Under the pieces are notes generated by a model. The model was not told the origin of the DNA. It did no database searches and saw only the letters and a program-made list of their open reading frames with translations. A DNA stretch of 64,000 bases from Brenneria bubanii (lineage in GTDB: Bacteria; Pseudomonadota; Gammaproteobacteria; Enterobacterales; Enterobacteriaceae), in assembly GCF_022378355.1 (NCBI RefSeq), contig NZ_JAKMAJ010000011.1:62001-126000 (forward strand). The letters are read 5' to 3'. Each line of letters starts with the position of its first letter. Positions within the stretch are counted from its first letter, which is position 1. The translations under genes were made by a program, and so were the position numbers. Of the stretch, positions 57,877 through 64,000 are shown piece by piece.

Positions 57877-57896
57877 ACGTTCGTTATGGAACATAA
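57877..57896 (-). promoter_or_regulatory. Second candidate GlpR operator
   Basis: Reading TATGTTCCATAACGAACGTA on the minus strand, most bases fit the GlpR dyad AATGTTCG-AT-A-CGAACATT. It lies farther upstream of glpA, beyond the CRP site, and could allow looping with the site at 57760. Confidence 0.55.
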
Positions 57897-57974
57897 GGTT
57901 ATCGTTGCAGACAACGGCGATGGGGAGGCGGGAATGGCGGCGCACGAAACACCGCATAAACAGGCGGCCAAGAG

Positions 57975-58019
57975 GGCGGCGCGAGTGGAGAGCCAATCCT
58001 TCAGCTCGCTCGCGCCGCC
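57975..58019 (-). terminator. Terminator-like hairpin after yigL
   Basis: GGCGGCGCGAG and CTCGCGCCGCC form an 11-bp GC stem with a 23-nt loop, 7 bp after the yigL stop. No T-run follows. The rest of 57691-58025 holds the glpA control region and no gene. Confidence 0.5.
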
Positions 58020-58025
58020 GTCAGA

Positions 58026-58826
58026 TCATGCCAGAAACAGGCGGCGCAGGTAGTTCGGCACGGCGCTCTCGGCGTTGGAGCCGATCACTTCCCGGTCGGG
58101 CAGCAAATCCTTTAAGCGCTGATGCGCGTTTTGCATGATGCAGCCCTTACCCGCCATCGACAACATTTCAAAATCGTTCATGCCGTCGCCGAAGGCGATG
58201 CAGTCTTTCAGTGAGAAACCGATAACCCTCGCAACCTGTTCCAGCGCATGCCCTTTGGATACGCCGCCCGCCATCACCTCCAGACAGGTCAGCGTCGAGA
58301 AACTGACATTAACGCGATCGCCCCAGCGCGCATTGATCGCCTCTTCCAGCGACAATAGCTGTTCGTGCGAATCGCAGGTAAAAAAGATTTTACTTACGCC
58401 GTCGGTTTCCAGCAGGGCGGGTTCGAACAGTTTGTACTTAAACACGGACTCTTTAAAAAAACGCTCTTCTTCCGGACGTTGACGATTCATAAACCAATCA
58501 TCATCGCGGTACACATGCGTCAGCATATCCGGGTTGTGATGCACCACGCCGTAAAGATCGCGGGCAATGTCCGGGTCAAGATTATGACTGAAAATCAGCT
58601 CGCCCTGGGCGTTGTGAACCCGGGCGCCGTTAGACGTGATCATAAATGCGTTGATGCCCAGAGCATCTCGGATCTGCCCCACGTCCATGTAGTGCCGCCC
58701 GGTGGCGAACACAAAATGAATCCCTTTGCCAGTCAATAGCCGAAGTGTTTCTTTCGCATAGGGGGACAGAGAATGGTCGGTTGACAATAGCGTGCCATCT
58801 AAATCGGAAGCGACAACATGGTACAT
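58026..58826 (-). CDS. yigL: HAD-superfamily sugar-phosphate phosphatase YigL
   Basis: YigL is a Cof-type HAD phosphatase acting on pyridoxal phosphate and sugar phosphates and is important in E. coli glucose-phosphate stress through SgrS. The 266-residue protein has the nucleophile motif DLDGTLL at residues 8-14, TSNGARVH, and the Mg-binding GDGMNDFEML. ATG 58826 matches the E. coli start; upstream in-frame codons are not conserved. It follows pldB in the same direction after 48 bp. Confidence 0.95.
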   Translation of the reverse strand: MYHVVASDLDGTLLSTDHSLSPYAKETLRLLTGKGIHFVFATGRHYMDVGQIRDALGINAFMITSNGARVHNAQGELIFSHNLDPDIARDLYGVVHHNPDMLTHVYRDDDWFMNRQRPEEERFFKESVFKYKLFEPALLETDGVSKIFFTCDSHEQLLSLEEAINARWGDRVNVSFSTLTCLEVMAGGVSKGHALEQVARVIGFSLKDCIAFGDGMNDFEMLSMAGKGCIMQNAHQRLKDLLPDREVIGSNAESAVPNYLRRLFLA

Positions 58827-58874
58827 ACGGTGAGCTCTAACCTCTGGTGAATGTGGCGGCATTGGCCGCAGAAT

Positions 58875-59867
58875 TTAATGATACTGGGAAAAATGGGCCA
58901 GAATAAGCCCGAATGCCTCGGCGCGAATCGCGTCTTTCTCAAACAGTATTTCGTGTCGGGCACCTGTAATCATTCGCGGCTTCCCGCCTGCGCATGGATG
59001 GCCGCTGTGCGCCAGAGCCTGACAAAACGCATCCTGACAGCGATTATCCACCACGCGATCTTCCTCAGCCTGCAACAACAGTATCGGCGTCGTGATGTCG
59101 GCGGCCGCCATCGGCAACGCTTTTCCCACCGTAAGGGCTTCGCGCACCCAATGATAGGTCGGCCCGCCAACGCGCAGGCCCGGCTCATCGGCATAGACCC
59201 TGACGCTGCGCTGATAACGTTCCCGGCTGTGAGTCAGTACATTAACCATATAGGGCAACGGCCGCCATTGTCCGGTGCCGATGGCATAATAGTCCCGCAG
59301 CGAAGGGCGGCGTTCCGCCCAGTCGACAATCTGCCAGGCCAACCAGTGCGGCATCGGCAGATGAATGCCGAACATCGGCGCGCACAGCGCCGCGGCATCA
59401 AACGCGTCCGGTCGACGGGCCATAAACTGAGCCAGAATGGCGCCGCCCATCGAATGCGCCAGCGCAAATCGCCGGGCATAGGTCTGGCCGCTAATTTGCT
59501 GTTGCCACAGCAATTCGACATCGTCCGCATAGTCGCTAAAACGCAATACATGCCCGCGATGGCGATCTTCAAGCAGACGCCCGGATCGCCCCTGCCCACG
59601 ATGATCCATCATCAGCACGTCATAACCATGATGGAAGAGATCGTAGGCGACTTCGCTGTATTTTACGAAACTTTCAATACGGCCGGGAAACACGACGACC
59701 AGCTTATCGTGGCGGGAAGAAGCAAAACGCACGAAACGAATCGGCACATTATCGACGCCGATAATCTCCCCTTCTGCGCGCCGACGCCAAAAATCCAGTA
59801 ATTTTCCGCTAGCAAAGGCAGCGTACTGCGCTTCTCTCGTTAACAGGCTATCGGAATACGGAATCAT
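58875..59867 (-). CDS. pldB: Lysophospholipase L2 PldB
   Basis: PldB hydrolyses lysophospholipids at the inner membrane. The 330-residue alpha/beta hydrolase has the nucleophile elbow HSMGGA, the DHRGQGRSGRL segment and a His in TGARHEIL near the end. ATG 59867 with GGAG upstream is chosen; the frame extends to 59927 without support. It precedes yigL and is divergent from rhtB. Confidence 0.92.
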   Translation of the reverse strand: MIPYSDSLLTREAQYAAFASGKLLDFWRRRAEGEIIGVDNVPIRFVRFASSRHDKLVVVFPGRIESFVKYSEVAYDLFHHGYDVLMMDHRGQGRSGRLLEDRHRGHVLRFSDYADDVELLWQQQISGQTYARRFALAHSMGGAILAQFMARRPDAFDAAALCAPMFGIHLPMPHWLAWQIVDWAERRPSLRDYYAIGTGQWRPLPYMVNVLTHSRERYQRSVRVYADEPGLRVGGPTYHWVREALTVGKALPMAAADITTPILLLQAEEDRVVDNRCQDAFCQALAHSGHPCAGGKPRMITGARHEILFEKDAIRAEAFGLILAHFSQYH

Positions 59868-59953
59868 CACACATCTCCGTGGCGGGCCAGTAAAGCTCTC
59901 GGAAAGGCTTTGTGAGCTATAGCACAACTATAGCTATCAGAGTATTGTGTCAT

Positions 59954-60059
59954 AAAAAATCGTCGGGAGCGATTTTCAACAACGCGACGCGTTGGCCCAT
60001 TGGGCGAGCCTCATGGACGAGGCGAGTAAAAAATCGTCGGGAGCGATTTTCAACAACGC
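59954..60059 (+). repeat. Tandem structured repeat in the rhtB leader
   Basis: Two identical 32-nt copies, 59954-59985 and 60028-60059, are 74 bp apart, before rhtB and in its direction. Each forms AAAATCG-TCGGGAG-CGATTTT; between them are CAACGC-GAC-GCGTTG (59980-59994), GCCC-ATT-GGGC (59995-60005) and GCCTC-ATGGAC-GAGGC (60008-60023). GGA is in the loops of the first and last hairpins. The order equals that at 48316-48432, with compensatory stem changes. Confidence 0.75.
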
Positions 60060-60129
60060 CGGCGACGGCCCGTCAGATTGCGGCCAGAACGTCGGCTATC
60101 ACAAAACAGGGATCATGGAGCATCGGAAA

Positions 60130-60750
60130 GTGACCTTCGACTGGTGGTTAACCTATTTATTAACAACGCTTATTCTCAGTCTTTCTCCCGGTTCGGGCGC
60201 AATCAACACCATGAGCACCGGGATCAGCCACGGCTATCGAGGCACCCTTGCCTCAATCACCGGTTTACAGATTGGTCTGGCCGTACACATCGTGCTGGTG
60301 GGGATCGGGCTTGGCGCCCTGCTATCGCAATCCATTCTGTTTTTCGACATATTGAAATGGCTGGGGGCGGCGTATCTGGTTTGGCTGGGTATTCAGCAGT
60401 GGCGCTCGGCAGGCTCATTGGATATGAATGCGCTGGCCAGCACCCTGCCGCGCCGAAAGCTATTGAAACGCGCCATTCTGGTTAATCTGACCAACCCGAA
60501 AAGCATCGTGTTCCTGGCGGCGCTCTTTCCGCAGTTCATCATTCCCCACCAGCCACAGGCCGCGCAGTATCTGGTTTTGGGGACCACCACCATCGCCGTC
60601 GATATTATCGTGATGATTGGTTACGCCACGCTCGCCAAACGGATTTCCGGCTGGTTGAAAGGCGCGCGACAGATGCGGATACTCAATCGAATTTTTGGTT
60701 CGCTGTTTATACTGGTTGGCTTACTGCTGGCGACGGCAAGAAAAGCATAG
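60130..60750 (+). CDS. rhtB: Homoserine/homoserine-lactone exporter RhtB
   Basis: RhtB is a LysE-family exporter for homoserine and its lactone. From the GTG at 60130, with GGAG about 10 nt upstream, the protein has 206 residues, the E. coli length. Six membrane helices and [20 protein letters not shown], the family's first-helix motif, are visible. The longer frame to 59992 runs through the structured leader repeat and is rejected. rhtC, its E. coli neighbour, is missing between rhtB and recQ. Confidence 0.95.
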   Translation: MTFDWWLTYLLTTLILSLSPGSGAINTMSTGISHGYRGTLASITGLQIGLAVHIVLVGIGLGALLSQSILFFDILKWLGAAYLVWLGIQQWRSAGSLDMNALASTLPRRKLLKRAILVNLTNPKSIVFLAALFPQFIIPHQPQAAQYLVLGTTTIAVDIIVMIGYATLAKRISGWLKGARQMRILNRIFGSLFILVGLLLATARKA

Positions 60751-60760
60751 TGATCAAAAC

Positions 60761-60796
60761 GCCGGGTTTATGTCGCTTCAGGCACGTAAACCCGGC
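60761..60796. terminator. Hairpin between rhtB and recQ
   Basis: GCCGGGTTTA and TAAACCCGGC form a 10-bp stem 10 bp after the rhtB stop, between convergent genes. AAAA precedes it, so it could be an intrinsic terminator for recQ transcripts on the minus strand. Confidence 0.6.
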
Positions 60797-60861
60797 CGTC
60801 AGCGAGGGAGGATGAGCTGATCTCGTTGCTTTCCTAGCCCCGACGCAGGGATAACTGAACG

Positions 60862-62688
60862 TCACTCATCAGCGTTATCGACATGATCGCGAATCATGGC
60901 CATAAAGGGCGAGCCGAAGCGTTCCAGCTTACGCTGCCCAACACCGTTGATATTCAGCAGCTCGGCCGCCTTAATCGGCAGCAGTTCGGCCATTTCCAGC
61001 AGCGTCGCGTCGCTGAACACCACATAGGGCGGAATATTGGCCTCATCCGCGATGGATTTACGCAGCTTTCTTAATTTGGCAAACAGCTTGCGATCGTAGT
61101 TGCCGCCGTAGGTTTTCTGACTGGCGCGCGGTTTCAAATTAATCATCCGCGGAACCGCAAGCTGTAGCGGGACTTCGCCGCGCAGCACAGGACGAGCCGA
61201 CTCAGTGAGCTGTAGCGCGGAATGCAGTGCGATATTCTGGCTGAGCAGTCCCAGGTGAATCAGCTGGCGCAGCACGCTGATCCAGTGTTCATGGGACTTA
61301 TCACGGCCAATACCGTAAACCGGCAGCTTATCATGGCCAAACTCGCGAATACGTTGGTTATTCGCCCCGCGCAATACCTCGACGATGTACCCCATGCCAA
61401 AGCGTTGCCCGACCCGGTACACGCAGGAGAGCGCCTTTTGCGCCTCCACCAGCCCGTCATAACGTTTGGGAGGGTCGAGGCAGATATCGCAGTTGCCGCA
61501 TGACTGCTGGCGCCCTTCGCCGAAATAGTTGAGCAGCACCAGACGGCGGCAGGTTTGCGCCTCGGCAAAAGCGCCCATCGCATTCAGCTTATGGCGTTCA
61601 ATGTCCAACTGCTGTCCGGCCGGCTTCTCTTCCAGACAGCGCCGCAGCCAGGCCATATCTGCCGGGTCGTAAAACAGCGCCGCCTCGGCCGCCAGGCCGT
61701 CCCGTCCGGCTCGCCCCGTCTCCTGGTAATAGGATTCAATATTGCGCGGAATATCAAAATGCACCACGAAGCGGACGTTGGGCTTGTTAATCCCCATGCC
61801 GAATGCGACGGTCGCCACCACGACCTGGAGGTCGTCGCGCTGAAAGGCTTCCTGAACCTGCGCTCGCCGCTCGTTGTCCAAACCGGCGTGGTATGCCGCC
61901 ACGCTCAGCCCGCGACTTTGCAGACGGGCGCTGATATCTTCCACCTTGGCCCGGCTATTACAGTAAATAATACCGCTTTTGCCGCGCTGCCCCTGCACAA
62001 ACATCCACAGCTGATCGAGCGGTTTGAATTTTTCCACCAGCGTGTAACGAATATTCGGCCGGTCAAAACTGCTGACCTGTATCAGTGGAGAACGAAGATC
62101 CAGCAGGCGGTGAATATCCCGCCGGGTGGTTTCATCGGCGGTGGCGGTCAGCGCGATCACCGGCAGACCGGGGAAATGCTGTTTCACCTGCCCCAGCGCA
62201 CGGTACTCAGGGCGGAAATCGTGACCCCACTGAGAAATGCAGTGGGCTTCGTCCACGGCGATCAGTGACGGATTCCACTGCATCAGGTGGTCGAGGAAAC
62301 TGTCGGTCGTCAGGCGTTCCGGCGCGATATACAGCAGTTTGATCTGCCCGGAACGACAGCCGGACATCACCTCAAACTGCTGTTCACGAGTCTGGGTTGA
62401 ATTGAGACAGGCGGCCGATACGCCATAGGCCTGGAGCTGATCGACCTGATCTTTCATCAGCGATATCAGCGGAGAAACCACCAGCGTCAGGCCATCCATC
62501 ACCAGCGCGGGAATTTGATAGCACAGCGATTTCCCGCCGCCGGTTGGCATGACCACCAGACAGTCCTGTCCGCCGAGGGTCGCATTGATAATTTCCTGCT
62601 GACCCGGCCGGAATTGTTGATAGCCAAACGTCTCCCGCAGGATTTGAACCGCCAGCGTTTCCTTATTTAATACTTCCGCCGTAGACAC
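60862..62688 (-). CDS. recQ: ATP-dependent DNA helicase RecQ
   Basis: RecQ unwinds DNA 3' to 5' in recombination and repair. The 608-residue protein (E. coli 609) has the Walker A TGGGKS near residue 53, DEAH box [16 protein letters not shown], the conserved [12 protein letters not shown] motif VI, the zinc-binding Cys residues in [14 protein letters not shown] and [10 protein letters not shown], and a C-terminal HRDC domain ([18 protein letters not shown]). It lies between rhtB and pldA as in E. coli. Confidence 0.98.
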   Translation of the reverse strand: MSTAEVLNKETLAVQILRETFGYQQFRPGQQEIINATLGGQDCLVVMPTGGGKSLCYQIPALVMDGLTLVVSPLISLMKDQVDQLQAYGVSAACLNSTQTREQQFEVMSGCRSGQIKLLYIAPERLTTDSFLDHLMQWNPSLIAVDEAHCISQWGHDFRPEYRALGQVKQHFPGLPVIALTATADETTRRDIHRLLDLRSPLIQVSSFDRPNIRYTLVEKFKPLDQLWMFVQGQRGKSGIIYCNSRAKVEDISARLQSRGLSVAAYHAGLDNERRAQVQEAFQRDDLQVVVATVAFGMGINKPNVRFVVHFDIPRNIESYYQETGRAGRDGLAAEAALFYDPADMAWLRRCLEEKPAGQQLDIERHKLNAMGAFAEAQTCRRLVLLNYFGEGRQQSCGNCDICLDPPKRYDGLVEAQKALSCVYRVGQRFGMGYIVEVLRGANNQRIREFGHDKLPVYGIGRDKSHEHWISVLRQLIHLGLLSQNIALHSALQLTESARPVLRGEVPLQLAVPRMINLKPRASQKTYGGNYDRKLFAKLRKLRKSIADEANIPPYVVFSDATLLEMAELLPIKAAELLNINGVGQRKLERFGSPFMAMIRDHVDNADE

Positions 62689-62783
62689 GCCTTCCCCAAT
62701 CTGATGAACTCAAACAGACGCCATTTTCTGCGTCGTCCGGTAAAACTGCAATATTTACCTGTGAATATTGCCATTATCCGTAA

Positions 62784-62803
62784 CCCGGCGCCTGTGCGCC
62801 GGG
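62784..62803. terminator. Hairpin after pldA
   Basis: CCCGGCGC-CTGT-GCGCCGGG is a perfect 8-bp GC stem 20 bp past the pldA stop, in the gap before recQ. There is no T-run on the minus strand, so termination efficiency is uncertain. Confidence 0.45.
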
Positions 62804-62823
62804 CTAGCGAAACGGCAGGATGT

Positions 62824-63690
62824 TCAGAACATATCGTTTAGCGTCACACCCACCCCGAAGCGGGTCTGGCGGTGATCGTAGTCAATCAGCGACTCGCCAT
62901 AACCACTGAAGACTTTGGTGTAAAATCGTACATGTTCGGTCATCGGGTAGCTCCAGCCGAGTTCACCGCCGCCGTAGCCGGTGTTCCAGTTGTAGCGGCC
63001 CTCCGCGCTGATTACGCTGTCGCCCCAGACATAGCCCACGCGCAGTCGGTAGTGTCCCATATATTTGGTGATATCAGGATTATCGTCCCGGCTGTCGGAG
63101 AAACGGAGCCAGGGTTTCACATCCACCTGCCAGTTGCCGTTTTGCGCCATCAGGCGAGCGTAGGCGCGATTCCAGCTACGAGATGTCGGTTCGGAACGAC
63201 CGTTAGACTGGTGATTAAAGCCGACTTCAACATCGCGCAGCGTCCAGCCAGCCAAGGAGTAGTCGGTGGCCCAGCCCAGAAAAATCTGTGGCTCATAGTC
63301 GGTTTCACGAAACGGCGAAGACTGGCTTTTATTGGACATTTGCCACCAGGAGCGCTGGGTATAGGATGCGCCCAGCAACGAGTTGTCGCCCAGAATACCG
63401 CGCCACAGCGGAAAACCGAGGCTAAGCTGAAAGTTCACTTCATCTTTGCGCGCGTTGTTGCCCCAGTTATAGCTTTGTATCGCGGTCTTATTGATATTAC
63501 TGGTGTAAGTGTACAGCAAATAATTACTCTCATAGGGATAGAGAATAAACGGACTATCATGCTTTTGTAACAGACTGGCGATGATGCTGCCGCGCACGGC
63601 GGGCTTGTCATGCACCGGCTCTATTTTTGCCTCTTCCGCCTGAGCCTGTATCGCCAGCAGCATAACCAACACGCCTACTATTTTACGCAT
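62824..63690 (-). CDS. pldA: Outer membrane phospholipase A PldA (OMPLA)
   Basis: PldA hydrolyses phospholipids misplaced in the outer leaflet of the outer membrane. The 288-residue protein has a signal peptide (cleavage after AIQAQA, residue 18), the catalytic His and Ser in FNHQSNGRSEPTSRSWNR and a beta-barrel ending in the aromatic residue Phe, as outer membrane proteins do. E. coli PldA has 289 residues. Confidence 0.97.
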   Translation of the reverse strand: MRKIVGVLVMLLAIQAQAEEAKIEPVHDKPAVRGSIIASLLQKHDSPFILYPYESNYLLYTYTSNINKTAIQSYNWGNNARKDEVNFQLSLGFPLWRGILGDNSLLGASYTQRSWWQMSNKSQSSPFRETDYEPQIFLGWATDYSLAGWTLRDVEVGFNHQSNGRSEPTSRSWNRAYARLMAQNGNWQVDVKPWLRFSDSRDDNPDITKYMGHYRLRVGYVWGDSVISAEGRYNWNTGYGGGELGWSYPMTEHVRFYTKVFSGYGESLIDYDHRQTRFGVGVTLNDMF

Positions 63691-64000
63691 TTACTTCTTC
63701 TCCTGAGCGATCGTGATAATTACCGGTCACATATTTCCCCTCATGCTCATCAGCCGCCAACCGAACTCTTCGCCCCCGCCCATTGGCGGATAAACCAGAA
63801 TTTTTAAGCGATTCGCATGAAATCCAAAGAGGTCATTTTACACAGTTCGCCGGTATTTGAATCAAGGTTCCGCCATTTCTCGGTTTTTTCTGGCATGAAA
63901 CAATGTTAACCAATTAAAAACAAATAGTTAACATCTTCCTCACCGACAATACACTGCGGCGGCCGCCGGTTAAATTGCTGACTAATGATAAGAGTGGAAA
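63691..64000. other. Upstream flank of pldA, no gene seen
   Basis: The last 310 bp contain the pldA promoter region and the beginning of an unidentified flank. GTTAAC occurs at 63905-63910 and again at 63927-63932 in AT-rich DNA, a possible operator-like pair. No coding region is supported up to the window end. Confidence 0.4.

Noticed and set aside
59992-60129. N-terminal extension of RhtB through the leader
   Set aside because: The GTG at 60130 gives the exact family length; the extension would translate the structured repeat.
1-64000. CRISPR arrays, tRNA and rRNA genes, phage integration sites
   Set aside because: No regularly spaced direct repeats, no tRNA or rRNA signatures and no integrase were seen by eye on either strand.

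Overview
The window is a chromosomal segment of an enterobacterium. The gene order bioH-gntX-nfuA-malQ-malP, glpR-glpG-glpE-glpD, glgP-glgA-glgC-glgX-glgB, asd-yhgN-gntR-yhhW-ryhB and yigL-pldB-rhtB-recQ-pldA follows Escherichia coli blocks, but with large lineage-specific insertions. The divergence from E. coli proteins and the intergenic repeat style suggest Pectobacteriaceae (Brenneria/Dickeya/Pectobacterium relatives). The genus is an inference from memory of sequences, not a measured identity.

Layout. 1-1560 is a secreted alkaline phosphatase cut by the window edge. 1653-10883 holds bioH, gntX, nfuA, a two-gene membrane insertion (a YeeA-like FUSC protein and a zinc-ribbon protein where E. 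coli has gntT), malQ, malP and glpR, with malT missing from its usual place. 10908-16713 is glpG and glpE, normally one operon with glpR, split by about 4.6 kb of Rhs debris: four translationally coupled toxin-tip/immunity remnants, an internally deleted IS630-type transposase and a possible IS903-like end. 17165-28346 is glpD and the complete glycogen operon glgBXCAP.

28901-49047 is a roughly 20 kb accessory island between glgB and asd. It encodes a LysR regulator, a guanidinobutyrase-like ureohydrolase, an NCS1 permease, an amino-acid type ABC transporter with fused permease and ATPase, a complete urease operon ureDABCEFG, an orphan BtsS sensor kinase, three small unknown genes, nikABC without nikDE, a methyltransferase gene leading the nik operon, and nikR. 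Read together, guanidino compounds are imported and cut to urea, urease releases ammonia, and nickel import under NikR supplies the urease metal centre. This is an inference from gene content and order.

49250-63690 returns to backbone: asd, yhgN, gntR, yhhW, the iron-responsive small RNA ryhB with a Fur box, the anaerobic glycerol-3-phosphate dehydrogenase operon glpABC with CRP and GlpR sites, then yigL, pldB, rhtB, recQ and pldA.

The least expected observation is a structured repeat found twice, in the leader of the nik methyltransferase gene and in the leader of rhtB. Each has two tandem units of about 75 nt in the same orientation relative to the gene, with hairpins whose stems differ by compensatory changes while GGA is kept in the apical loops. 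This looks like a candidate post-transcriptional control element, possibly CsrA/RsmA-binding.
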